From contig JAZLLX010000131.1 in the NCBI GenBank assembly GCA_045598345.1, forward strand, positions 1-64,000: 64,000 nucleotides of DNA. Reading direction: 5' to 3'. The stretch comes from Phascolarctobacterium_B sp045598345 (GTDB lineage: Bacteria; Bacillota; Negativicutes; Acidaminococcales; Acidaminococcaceae). Below are positions 14,556 through 23,488 of this stretch, piece by piece. A program made the translations under genes and the position numbers. Below the pieces are notes generated by a model. It worked only from the letters and a program-made list of their open reading frames with translations. It ran no database searches and was not told the origin of the DNA. Numbering within the stretch: position 1 is the stretch's first letter; each line of letters opens with the position of its first letter.

Positions 14556-17500
14556 AATCGGTTCTGATTCCGGACAAACAAAAAACTGAACAATTGTTCA
14601 AACAACTTAACCTAAGTGACGCAGAATCTGCGTCACTCGTTTTCTTACAAGTTTCCCAAATTGAGATTGATGCGGAACTTGGAACATGGACTTTGGTGGG
14701 TAAGGGAAAATTAGAAAGTGACCTACAGAAGAAAATTGCGGAACAGCTGGAACAGACCTTTGGTTTGAAAAAGGTGAAATTTTTGCTTACGGAGCCGGAG
14801 GAAAAAAAGAAAAAGGTAACTGCCCTTAAAAAGGAAAAACCGGTGGAAGCGGAGCAAAGCAATTGTGAAACTGATGATGGGGATGATGAGGACAGCGATT
14901 TTGCCAAGGCCTATGCATCCCTCTACGCCCCTAAAAATATGAACATTGTCTTTGGCAATACGCCTAAAGGAAATATCCGTAGTATGGCCAGTATTACCGA
15001 AGAAGAAAACAGGGTTGTGGTGGAGGGCCATTTTGTTTCCACATTGGACAGGGACGGAAAACTGCAAAGTTTTGTTGAAAAGGAACTTCCGACCGGCGCC
15101 ATTATTTTGACTTTCAATATTGCTGATGATACTAACGGGCTTTATGTGAGGTTGCGTTTTCCGGCAGAGCGTGACGGGGAGGGTGATTATTCCGTCCGGG
15201 CCAGAAAAGAATGTAATGATTTCAAACGCCGTTTGAAAGTCGGCCAAAGATTACGTCTGCAAGGAAATGTGGAACGTGACAAATATTTGTTCAACGAATT
15301 GGTTTTGATTCCCAAGGGTATTATGGTGGTGCCGGAAGAGAAAAGGGCGGATACGGCGACAAACAAACGGGTGGAATTGCATTGCCATACCATGATGAGC
15401 GGTATGGACGGCATAACGGATATGAAAAAATTGGTGGAACGGGCCGTGGAGTGGGAGCATCCTGCACTGGCGATTACAGACCACGGTGTTGTTCAGGCCT
15501 TCCCGTTTTGTGTTAAGGCGTTGTCGGAAATCAACGGGGTACGTAAGGAGTTGCAGTTACCCCCCAGCAATTTGAAATTGATTTATGGTATGGAGGGGTA
15601 CATTCCTGAACATATTATCCTTTTGGCAAAAAATGAGGAAGGTCTCCGCAATTTGTACAAAATGGTATCCCTCAGCCATTTGCGTTTGTTCCACCGTCAT
15701 CCTCAGTTGACCAAGGAAATGGTTATGCAGCACAGGGAAGGTATTTTGCTTGGCAGCGCCTGTGCCGCAGGTGAACTCTATAAAGCGTTGGTGGCCGGCG
15801 CGGCGGATGAGGAACTGGAGAAGATTGCTTCTTTTTATGATTATTTGGAAATCCAGCCAACGGGAAATAATGCTTATATGATGCGAAGCGGCAAATATAC
15901 TCAGGCGGATGTGGAAAACTTTAACCGGAAGATTTATGAATTGGGGAAAAAATTAGGCAAATTAGTTGTGGGTACGGGGGATGTGCATTTCCTTAACCCT
16001 CAGGATGCGAAAGTACGTGCTGTCTTGCAGGATGCGCAAAAATATGATGATGCGGACAATCAGGCGCCGCTTTATTACAGGACGACGGAAGAAATGCTGG
16101 CGGAGTTCAGTTACTTGGGGGATGAAATTGCGGAGGAAGTTGTTATAACCAATCCGAAAAAAATTGCGGATATGATTGAAAATATGAAACCTGTGCCGGA
16201 TGAGGATCAGCTTTATTCCCCGCATATTCCGGGAGCAGAAAGTTATATTAGGGATTTGGCTTACAAAAATGCCCACAAATTATATGGTGAAAAATTGCCC
16301 CAAATAGTGGAAGACCGTCTGAAATTGGAATTGGATTCCATTATCGGTCACGGGTTTGCGGTGTTATATTATATTGCACATAAATTGGTAAGACGCTCTT
16401 TGGAGATTAACTACATGGTAGGCAGCCGTGGCAGTGTGGGCTCAAGTTTTGTTGCTACCATGGTGGAAATTACAGAAGTTAATTCTTTGGCCCCCCATTA
16501 CCGTTGCCCGAAGTGCTGCCATACGGAGTTTTTCACCAATAACGAATATGCTTCCGGGTTTGACCTGCCACAAAAAAAATGTCCCGAGTGCGGTGAGGAC
16601 ATGGCACGGGACGGACATAATATTCCTTTTGCGGTATTTATGGGTTTTCATGGTGACAAGGTGCCCGATATAGATTTGAATTTCAGCGAAGTGGCACAGC
16701 ATTACGCCCATGAATATACCAAGGAATTGTTTGGCCGTGACAATGTCTGCCGTGCGGGCACTATTGCCACGGTGGCGGCAAAAACGGCGTTGGGATTTGC
16801 AAAAGGATATTTTGAAAAACGGAACTTTCACGCCCACCCGGCCTATATGTCTTCCATTATTGAAAGGTTGCAGGGCGTAAAAAGGACAACCGGCCAACAT
16901 CCCGGCGGAATTATTGTAGTTCCCCGGGATATGGACATTCATTATGTTACGCCCATGAATTATCCCAGCAATGAACGGAAGATGAAACTGAACATTTTGG
17001 GAGAATATGACCCGCCTACGATTACCACCCATTTTGATTATCACAGCATCAATGACAGAATGGTAAAATTAGATATTTTAGGTCATGATGACCCGGGGAT
17101 GATTCGTCATTTGGAGTTAATAATTCCCGGACTTAAGGCACGGGACATTCCCTTTGGCGACCCGGAAACTATGGCAATCTTTACGGGGACGGAATCCTTG
17201 GGGGTTACGCCGGAACAGATTGGCTGTGAGGTGGGAACCTACGGCATTCCTGAGTGCGGCACAAAATTTGTAAGGCAAATGATTGCTGATGTCAAACCCA
17301 CAAAATTCAGTGATGTGGTGCGGATTTCCGGCTATTCCCACGGTACGGATGTGTGGCTGAATAATGCCCAGGATTTGATTAAGGAGGGAAAACCGGTTAC
17401 AGATACAATTTCCACCCGTGATGATGTTATGACCCATTTGATTGCTGCGGGGGTGGAACCGTCCATTGCTTTTGAAACAATGGAATTTGTCCGCAAGGGG

Positions 17501-18142
17501 AATGCCCACAAAAAGGGGCTTTTGCCAAAGATGAAAGAGGCCATGGAAAAGGCCGGTATTCCCAAGTGGTATATGCAGTCCTGCGAAACCACCCAATATC
17601 TGTTCCCTAAAGCACACGCTGTGGCCTACGTTATGATGGCTTACCGTATCGCTTATTGCAAAGTGCATTACCCTAAAGAATTTTATGCCGCTTACTTTAC
17701 GGAACGGGCTGACGCTTTTGACTTCACTATGGTGGTGCAGGGGAAAGAACATATTAAGAAATTTATTAAAGAAGTTTATGATGGCGGGTCTAAAGCAAGT
17801 CCCAAGGACAAGGCATCCGTCCCTTATTTGGAATTGGTTGTGGAAATGTTGGAACGGGGTTTTGTTTTTGAACCCATGGATTTGTATGGGTCAGATGCCA
17901 CAAAATTCCTTTTGACGGAAAAAGGACTGCGGCCGCCTTTGGCATCCTTGCCGGGTGTGGGCAGCGAAGCGGCCAAGGCGTTGGCAAAGGCCATTGCCGA
18001 AGCAAAGGAGAAAAATGTGCCCTTCCTGAGCAGGGAGGATTTGATAAACCGCAGCGGTGTAGGCAAAGTGGTGGTTGATAAATTGGCTGAAGTTGGCGCT
18101 TTGGGAGATTTGCCGGAAAGCAATTCCATCAGTTTATTTTAA
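14552..18142 (+). CDS. polC: DNA polymerase III PolC without the exonuclease domain
   Basis: 1196 residues against about 1430 in typical Firmicutes. Order: N-terminal region; OB domain around residues 130-260; PHP domain opening with VELHCHTMMSGMDG near 273 and LAITDHGVVQ near 310; then IYGMEGYIPEHIILLAKNEE near 344, where the DnaQ-like 3'-5' exonuclease is normally inserted, here with no insert and none of its DxE/ExoIII motifs. The polymerase part is complete: zinc-binding CPKC..CPEC, DIDLNFS near 710, HPGGIIVVP, DILGHDDPG. The frame is clean, so the loss is a domain architecture and not a frameshift. Overlaps proS by ATGA. Confidence 0.93.
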   Translation: MKSVLIPDKQKTEQLFKQLNLSDAESASLVFLQVSQIEIDAELGTWTLVGKGKLESDLQKKIAEQLEQTFGLKKVKFLLTEPEEKKKKVTALKKEKPVEAEQSNCETDDGDDEDSDFAKAYASLYAPKNMNIVFGNTPKGNIRSMASITEEENRVVVEGHFVSTLDRDGKLQSFVEKELPTGAIILTFNIADDTNGLYVRLRFPAERDGEGDYSVRARKECNDFKRRLKVGQRLRLQGNVERDKYLFNELVLIPKGIMVVPEEKRADTATNKRVELHCHTMMSGMDGITDMKKLVERAVEWEHPALAITDHGVVQAFPFCVKALSEINGVRKELQLPPSNLKLIYGMEGYIPEHIILLAKNEEGLRNLYKMVSLSHLRLFHRHPQLTKEMVMQHREGILLGSACAAGELYKALVAGAADEELEKIASFYDYLEIQPTGNNAYMMRSGKYTQADVENFNRKIYELGKKLGKLVVGTGDVHFLNPQDAKVRAVLQDAQKYDDADNQAPLYYRTTEEMLAEFSYLGDEIAEEVVITNPKKIADMIENMKPVPDEDQLYSPHIPGAESYIRDLAYKNAHKLYGEKLPQIVEDRLKLELDSIIGHGFAVLYYIAHKLVRRSLEINYMVGSRGSVGSSFVATMVEITEVNSLAPHYRCPKCCHTEFFTNNEYASGFDLPQKKCPECGEDMARDGHNIPFAVFMGFHGDKVPDIDLNFSEVAQHYAHEYTKELFGRDNVCRAGTIATVAAKTALGFAKGYFEKRNFHAHPAYMSSIIERLQGVKRTTGQHPGGIIVVPRDMDIHYVTPMNYPSNERKMKLNILGEYDPPTITTHFDYHSINDRMVKLDILGHDDPGMIRHLELIIPGLKARDIPFGDPETMAIFTGTESLGVTPEQIGCEVGTYGIPECGTKFVRQMIADVKPTKFSDVVRISGYSHGTDVWLNNAQDLIKEGKPVTDTISTRDDVMTHLIAAGVEPSIAFETMEFVRKGNAHKKGLLPKMKEAMEKAGIPKWYMQSCETTQYLFPKAHAVAYVMMAYRIAYCKVHYPKEFYAAYFTERADAFDFTMVVQGKEHIKKFIKEVYDGGSKASPKDKASVPYLELVVEMLERGFVFEPMDLYGSDATKFLLTEKGLRPPLASLPGVGSEAAKALAKAIAEAKEKNVPFLSREDLINRSGVGKVVVDKLAEVGALGDLPESNSISLF

Positions 18143-18223
18143 ATAATCCTTGTACACAATTAAAAATTATAATATAATTGTATATATTATGAATCATTAC
18201 AGATTAGAAGGAAGGAGAGCATT

Positions 18224-19054
18224 TTGCAATATAAGCGTGTTTTAACAATTCAAGATATCAGTTGTGTGGGGCAATGCAGTATGACGGTGGCTTTGCCGAT
18301 TCTTTCCGCTTGCGGTTTGGAAACGGCAGTACTCCCCAGTGCTGTGCTTTCCACCCATACGGGTGGATTTAAGGGATTTACCTGTCGTGATTTGACGGAG
18401 GATTTTCCTGCCATTGGTGCCCATTGGGAAAAGGAAAAGATTAAGTTTGATGCAGTTTATACGGGCTATCTTGGCAGTGTTCAACAGGTGGAATATGTAT
18501 TGCAAATTATGCAGTCCGCAGGGAAGCCGGAGTGTAAAAAAATTGTTGACCCCGCCATGGGGGACAATGGCAAACTTTATCCTGCCTTTAATGATGAATA
18601 TGTCCAAGCAATGAAAAAACTTTGCGCTCGGGCGGATATGGTGATTCCCAATATTACGGAGGCAAGTTTTCTGACAGGGGTTGCCTACAAAACGGATTAT
18701 GATGAAAAATATGTGAAAGGACTTTGCGACAAATTGCAGGAGTTGGGGGCAAAGACGGTGGTGCTTACAGGCGTAAGTTATGCGAAAGGCCGCACCGGCG
18801 TTGTTGTGGCAGATACTGCCGGCCTGCAATATTATGAACATGAACAACTTCCGCAAAGTTATCATGGAACGGGGGATGTGTTTGCCAGCGCTTTTACAGG
18901 CGCTTTAATGCAAAACAAAACGCCCATTGCGGCGGCAAAGATTGCGGCTGATTATACGGTACAATGTATCCGTAATACGGTTTCAGATAAGGAACATTGG
19001 TACGGTGTGAAATTTGAAACTTGTTTGAAGGGTTTGCAAAGAGAGTTGGAATGA
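18224..19054 (+). CDS. Pyridoxal/pyridoxamine kinase, PdxY-like
   Basis: 276 residues, ribokinase fold. Likely phosphorylates pyridoxal-type vitamers in PLP salvage. Signs: RVLTIQDISCVGQCSMTVALPIL near the start, TGYLGSVQQVEYV, KKIVDPAMGDNGKLYP, VIPNITEASFLTG and YHGTGDVFASAFTGAL with the catalytic GTGD Asp near residue 217. The start is TTG 18224, placed 6 nt after AAGGAGAG. Followed with a 4-bp overlap by the secretin gene, which gives no functional link. Confidence 0.85.
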   Translation: MQYKRVLTIQDISCVGQCSMTVALPILSACGLETAVLPSAVLSTHTGGFKGFTCRDLTEDFPAIGAHWEKEKIKFDAVYTGYLGSVQQVEYVLQIMQSAGKPECKKIVDPAMGDNGKLYPAFNDEYVQAMKKLCARADMVIPNITEASFLTGVAYKTDYDEKYVKGLCDKLQELGAKTVVLTGVSYAKGRTGVVVADTAGLQYYEHEQLPQSYHGTGDVFASAFTGALMQNKTPIAAAKIAADYTVQCIRNTVSDKEHWYGVKFETCLKGLQRELE

Positions 19055-20289
19055 AAAAACTTCTCCTGAGCATTTTAATGTTTTTGCTTTGTGCGGCGGC
19101 ACAGGCAGAAAATCTCAATATTCGCTTTGCTGATACGGAAGTGGCGGACGCACTGCGTACCATTGGTATTGTTGCCGGAGTGAATATTGCGGTGGATGAC
19201 AGTGTGAAGGGGAAGGTAAGCGCTCAACTTTTAGATGTAAATCTTGATGAAGCACTTAGAACAATTCTGGCAGGCAGAAATGCCACTTATTTTTATACAG
19301 AAAACGGAGTTATTGTTACGGCGGTCACCAATGCCAAATATTATGCCCAGGGCTTGAATGTGTATCATGTCAGCCATGTGTTCGTAAAGGATATTCGGGA
19401 AACAGTAAAAGGACTTTTTGAAGACGGTCAGGTGGTTTTTGATAATGACACAAATACCATCTTCTTAATGGGCGGTGAGCCGGAAACGGCTAAAATGCAA
19501 CGAATTTTGGCATCATTGGACAGGGCGACACAGCAAGTTACTTTGGAAGCCCAGGTCTATGCGGTCAGCAGGGAAGATATGAAAAAACTTGGGGTTAACT
19601 GGGACTGGGACAGAATCCCCCAACGGGACAGCAGAACTGACAGCAGTGATGAGGATGATACGGAAGACAGAAATTATGGCGGCAAGTTCCGTTTTTGGCG
19701 GGGGTACTCTTTTCGCTTTGCGGCAACCTTAGATTTGTTGCAAACCAAGGGGCGGGCTAAATTGCTGGCAACGCCCAAATTGATTGTGGTGAACGGTAAG
19801 GAAGGCAGAATATTTGTAGGGGAAAAAATTCCCGTACAAACAGAACGGCATGACAGCGGCGGCCGTTACGAATCTACGGACTTTCTTGATGTGGGCGTGG
19901 ATATGCGTTTCCAGCCACTTATCAGTAGTGACGGCAAATTGGTTACACTAAAAACTAAGTTGGAAGTAGGCACTCCCACTTTGGTGAGCGAATTGAATAA
20001 CTACAAGATTACCAGCCGGGGAACGGAAACTGTGGTAAGAATCCAGTCCGGGGAAACTATGGTAATTGGCGGTTTGATCAATGAGGAAGAACAGCGGACT
20101 TTGCAGAAAGTACCGCTTTTAAGCAAGATACCTTTGTTGGGCGAGTTGTTTAAACACCGTACCAACATTAAGAATAAAGTTGAAGTAATTATGCTTTTGA
20201 CCCCCTATGTGACGGTGGCGAGGGAAGCCCCCACCATCTTTGATATGGAGGAGGTCAAAAAATCTGTGTTTGAGGAAAAGATGAGGTGA
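19051..20289 (+). CDS. Secretin, PilQ/GspD-like, short
   Basis: 412 residues with a signal peptide (MKKLLLSILMFLLCAAAQA). Residues about 20-90 form an STN-like domain (NIRFADTEVADALRTIG), followed by one N-domain (VFVKDIRETVKGLF) and the secretin barrel: RAKLLATPKLIVVNGKEGRIFVGEKIPV, then QSGETMVIGGLINEEE and KVPLLSKIPLLGELFKH. It would form an outer-membrane ring and so argues for a diderm cell. Shorter than PilQ/GspD (usually over 600). Start overlaps the preceding stop. The next two genes encode its likely motor ATPases. Confidence 0.9.
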   Translation: MKKLLLSILMFLLCAAAQAENLNIRFADTEVADALRTIGIVAGVNIAVDDSVKGKVSAQLLDVNLDEALRTILAGRNATYFYTENGVIVTAVTNAKYYAQGLNVYHVSHVFVKDIRETVKGLFEDGQVVFDNDTNTIFLMGGEPETAKMQRILASLDRATQQVTLEAQVYAVSREDMKKLGVNWDWDRIPQRDSRTDSSDEDDTEDRNYGGKFRFWRGYSFRFAATLDLLQTKGRAKLLATPKLIVVNGKEGRIFVGEKIPVQTERHDSGGRYESTDFLDVGVDMRFQPLISSDGKLVTLKTKLEVGTPTLVSELNNYKITSRGTETVVRIQSGETMVIGGLINEEEQRTLQKVPLLSKIPLLGELFKHRTNIKNKVEVIMLLTPYVTVAREAPTIFDMEEVKKSVFEEKMR

Positions 20290-21500
20290 TGAAAATGATG
20301 GAAAGAAAGTTTGGCACAAAAATGATGTTGAATGTGGAAGGCCAATCCGTCGGGTTTGTGGATGACCTTTTGAATTTGGCGGTGCAACGCCGTGCCAGTG
20401 ATGTGCATATTGAACCGTTGCAGGATAAAACCCGTATCCGTATCAGGGTGGACGGAATGTTGCAGCAGTTATGTGATTTGCCAAAAGGGGATCAGGATGC
20501 GGTGGTGAGCCGTATCAAGATTATTTCTTCCATGGACATCACCGAGAAACGCTTGCCCCAGGACGGTCATTTGGAAAAAAATATTGCAGACAGATTGGTG
20601 GATTTCCGGGTGAGCAGTATGCCCACTGTGTTCGGGGAAAAGATTGTTATCCGTATTTTGGACAAGACAAATGCTTATCTTACCTTGAACAATTTGAGTT
20701 TTTCCAATGAGAACTTGGATGTTTACAGGGATTTGTTTGCCAATCCTCATGGCATTGTTCTGGTAACCGGCCCCACGGGGAGCGGCAAGAGTACAACCCT
20801 TTATGCAACTTTAAGTGAACTGAACAAGCCGGAAATCAATATAATCACTTTGGAAGACCCGGTGGAATACCAGTTGCCCGGTGTTAATCAGATTGCTTTG
20901 AATACCAAAGCGGGTTTGAATTTTGCCAACGGGCTCAGGGCGGTGCTGCGTCAGGACCCGGATATTATTATGGTGGGGGAAATCCGTGATGAGGAAACCG
21001 CCCGCATTGCAGTACAGGCCGCATTGACGGGACATTTGGTTTTAAGCACTTTGCATACCAACAATGCGGTAGGCGCCATTACCCGTCTTTTGGATATGGG
21101 GATTGAACCCTACCTTTTGGCATCCTGCCTTCGTGGTGTGGTGGCACAAAGGTTGGTACGCAAGGTGTGCTACCATTGTTCGGAAAAATATGAGGCGAGC
21201 CCTGCGGAATTGGCCTGCCTGCACATGACGGTTAACGGCACACATTATTTGGTGGATGCCACCGGCTGTACGGAATGTTATGGCACAGGGTTCAACGGGC
21301 GTTTGCCTTTGCAGGAAGTGCTGACCGTGAATGATGAAATCAAGAACTTGATTAGCAAGAGGGCATCTGAAGAAGAAATTACCGCTGTGGCGGCCAAGAA
21401 CGGTTTTTGTGGGCTTTATGAGGACGGTGTGAAGAAAGTGTTGGCGGGAGCCACCACTTTGGGCGAACTTTTGCGTGTTTCGGAAGTGGACAAGAAATAA
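20289..21500 (+). CDS. PilB/GspE-type assembly ATPase, lacking the N-terminal domain
   Basis: About 403 residues; ATG codons at 20289, 20295 and 20298 are all possible, the last two best placed after AGGTGA. Traffic ATPase of type IV pili or type II secretion: VTGPTGSGKSTTLYATL (Walker A), TLEDPVEY (Asp box), RQDPDIIMVGEIRDEETA (Walker B), LSTLHTNNAVGA (His box), zinc-binding CYHC and CTECYGTG. Family members usually exceed 550 residues because of an N-terminal MshEN region, absent here. Coupled to the secretin (overlap) and to the PilT-like gene (TAATG). Confidence 0.92.
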   Translation: MKMMERKFGTKMMLNVEGQSVGFVDDLLNLAVQRRASDVHIEPLQDKTRIRIRVDGMLQQLCDLPKGDQDAVVSRIKIISSMDITEKRLPQDGHLEKNIADRLVDFRVSSMPTVFGEKIVIRILDKTNAYLTLNNLSFSNENLDVYRDLFANPHGIVLVTGPTGSGKSTTLYATLSELNKPEINIITLEDPVEYQLPGVNQIALNTKAGLNFANGLRAVLRQDPDIIMVGEIRDEETARIAVQAALTGHLVLSTLHTNNAVGAITRLLDMGIEPYLLASCLRGVVAQRLVRKVCYHCSEKYEASPAELACLHMTVNGTHYLVDATGCTECYGTGFNGRLPLQEVLTVNDEIKNLISKRASEEEITAVAAKNGFCGLYEDGVKKVLAGATTLGELLRVSEVDKK

Positions 21501-22465
21501 TGATTAGGGAACTTTTGCAAACAGCCCGCAATATGGGGGCTTCGGATTTGCATATAGTGAGCGGCGCTTTGCCCATGGTCAGGGTGGACGGAGTTTTGAA
21601 AACTCTGGGGGATAAAAAACTGACTGTGGCAGATACTGCCAAATGTGCTGAAGAATTGCATATTCATGAACTGCGTCAGGAAAAGGATGCAAGTTTTGCT
21701 GACGGGGGGCTGCGTTACAGGGTGAACGCTTATTTGCATCAGGATGCTGTTGCCTTGGCAATCCGTATTATTGCGGAAAATATTCCCAGTTTGGAAGAAT
21801 TGCATTTGCCGGAGATTGTGTCAAAAATTGCAGAACTGAAACACGGGCTTGTAATTGTTACGGGCCCCACCGGCAGCGGTAAATCTACAACTTTGGCGGC
21901 GTTGCTGGACAGGATTAATGCTTTGCGTTATGTCCATATTGTGACTTTGGAAGACCCGGTGGAATATAAACATAATAACCGCCGGGCTTTGGTGACCCAG
22001 CGGGAAGTCGGTACGGACACCAAAAATTTTGCTGCCGGATTGAAATCCGCCCTCCGTCAGGACCCGGACGTGATTATGGTGGGGGAACTGCGGGATGCGG
22101 AAACAATGGAAACAGCGCTTACGGCGGCAGAAACGGGGCATCTGGTTTTGGCAACCATGCATACGGGGGATTCAACTGGCGCTGTAAACAGAATACTTGA
22201 CGCTTGTGGGGAAAAAGTTAATTTGGTCCGCAGCCAGCTGGCCAATTGTTTGCAGGGGATAGTGGCACAACAACTTTTGCCAAGAACAGGCGGGGGCAGG
22301 GTGGCCGCCTGTGAAGTATTAATCGCCACACCGGCATTGAGAAATTTGATTCGTGAAAATAAAATACATCAAATTCCCAGTTTCATCCAGACCGGTTCCC
22401 AGTTTGGGATGCAGAATATGGATGTGGCTGTGCTGAAATTAAGAAGGGATGGTTTGATCAAATAA
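21500..22465 (+). CDS. pilT: PilT-like retraction ATPase
   Basis: 321 residues. MGASDLHIVSGALPMVRVDG at the N-terminus, VTGPTGSGKSTTLAALLD (Walker A), TLEDPVEYKHNN, RQDPDVIMVGELRDAETMETAL (Walker B), LATMHTGDSTGAVNRI, RSQLANCLQGIVAQQLLPR. It powers pilus retraction in type IV pilus systems. With the secretin and PilB-like ATPase it makes a compact three-gene set; no pilin, PilC or PilMNO gene is in this window. Confidence 0.92.
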   Translation: MIRELLQTARNMGASDLHIVSGALPMVRVDGVLKTLGDKKLTVADTAKCAEELHIHELRQEKDASFADGGLRYRVNAYLHQDAVALAIRIIAENIPSLEELHLPEIVSKIAELKHGLVIVTGPTGSGKSTTLAALLDRINALRYVHIVTLEDPVEYKHNNRRALVTQREVGTDTKNFAAGLKSALRQDPDVIMVGELRDAETMETALTAAETGHLVLATMHTGDSTGAVNRILDACGEKVNLVRSQLANCLQGIVAQQLLPRTGGGRVAACEVLIATPALRNLIRENKIHQIPSFIQTGSQFGMQNMDVAVLKLRRDGLIK

Positions 22466-22956
22466 TGTTAGAATATCGTGGTGCCACATTTGATGATGTG
22501 GAAGAAATTCACAAACTTTTGAATGATTATGCCAAGGAAGGGCTGATGCTGCCCCGATCCCGTAATTCCATTTATGAAAATTTGCGGGATTATATGGTGG
22601 CCTGTGACGAGGACTGCAAACTGGTGGGTTGCGGCGCCTTACATTTTGTGTGGGACAGGCTGGCGGAAATCCGTTCTTTGGCGATTGTTCCCGAAATGAA
22701 GAAAAGCGGCATTGGCAGTATGTTGGTTTCCTTGCTGGAGGCGGAGGGCATCCGTAAGGGGGCAAAATATTTTTTCACCCTTACCTATCAGCCGGGGTTC
22801 TTTGCCAAATGTGACTATATGCATACGGAGAAGGAAGATTTGCCGCAGAAGGTTTGGAAGGAATGTGTTTATTGCCCCCTTTATCCGAATTGTAATGAAG
22901 TGGCTTTGATTAAGAAGACGCCTGACTTTAGGGAAGACGAATTTGAATTTGAATAA
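22465..22956 (+). CDS. GNAT N-acetyltransferase, ArgA-like short type
   Basis: 163 residues with the GNAT fold: YRGATFDDVEEIHKLLNDYA, then VGCGALHFVWDRLAEIRSLAI and the acetyl-CoA loop VPEMKKSGIGSMLVSLLE. The C-terminal part has CPLYPNCNEVALIK, as in short ArgA-like N-acetylglutamate synthases. That would place it in arginine synthesis, but no arg gene is near. Start overlaps the pilT stop by one base. Confidence 0.8.
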   Translation: MLEYRGATFDDVEEIHKLLNDYAKEGLMLPRSRNSIYENLRDYMVACDEDCKLVGCGALHFVWDRLAEIRSLAIVPEMKKSGIGSMLVSLLEAEGIRKGAKYFFTLTYQPGFFAKCDYMHTEKEDLPQKVWKECVYCPLYPNCNEVALIKKTPDFREDEFEFE

Positions 22957-22974
22957 AATTAAGGAGGAAAGATT

Positions 22975-23484
22975 ATGAAGATTTTGATTTTGGCGGGTTC
23001 GCCACGTAAAAACGGCAACAGTTACAAACTGATTGAGGCCTTCAAGGAAGGTGCCGCCAAGCATGACATTACAGTTATGCCCGTGGGCAATATGAAAATT
23101 AACGGTTGTCTGGCCTGCGAATATTGCCACACTCAGGGCAACGGCAAATGTATTCAAAACGATGATATGCAACAAATTCATCCGTTGCTGGCGGAAGCGG
23201 AAATGATTGTTTTGGCAAGTCCTGTGTATTATTGGGGGTTGAGCGGCCAGTTGCAAAGTTGCCTGACCCGTTGGTATGCTCCCCACAGACCCGCAAAAGC
23301 AACAAAATATGCAGTGCTTTTGGCCAGCGGCAGTGAGGGCGTATATGATGGCATTGAGGCACAGTTGAAGGCCTGCCTGCCTTACTGCGGCGGAGAAATT
23401 TTGGGAATAATCAAAACCAGTATGGAGAAAAACAATTTGCAGGAGGCCTGTGAGGCGGCTAAAAAATTAGGGGCAAGTTTGTAA
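22975..23484 (+). CDS. NADPH-dependent FMN reductase / iron-sulfur flavoprotein family
   Basis: 169 residues, flavodoxin-like fold. LILAGSPRKNGNSYKLIEAF is the FMN phosphate loop; CLACEYCHTQGNGKC near residue 43 resembles the cysteine cluster of iron-sulfur flavoproteins; ASPVYYWGLSGQLQSCLTRW is the second flavin segment. A redox role is likely, the substrate is unknown. AAGGAGG precedes the ATG. Confidence 0.85.
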   Translation: MKILILAGSPRKNGNSYKLIEAFKEGAAKHDITVMPVGNMKINGCLACEYCHTQGNGKCIQNDDMQQIHPLLAEAEMIVLASPVYYWGLSGQLQSCLTRWYAPHRPAKATKYAVLLASGSEGVYDGIEAQLKACLPYCGGEILGIIKTSMEKNNLQEACEAAKKLGASL

Positions 23485-23488
23485 AAAA

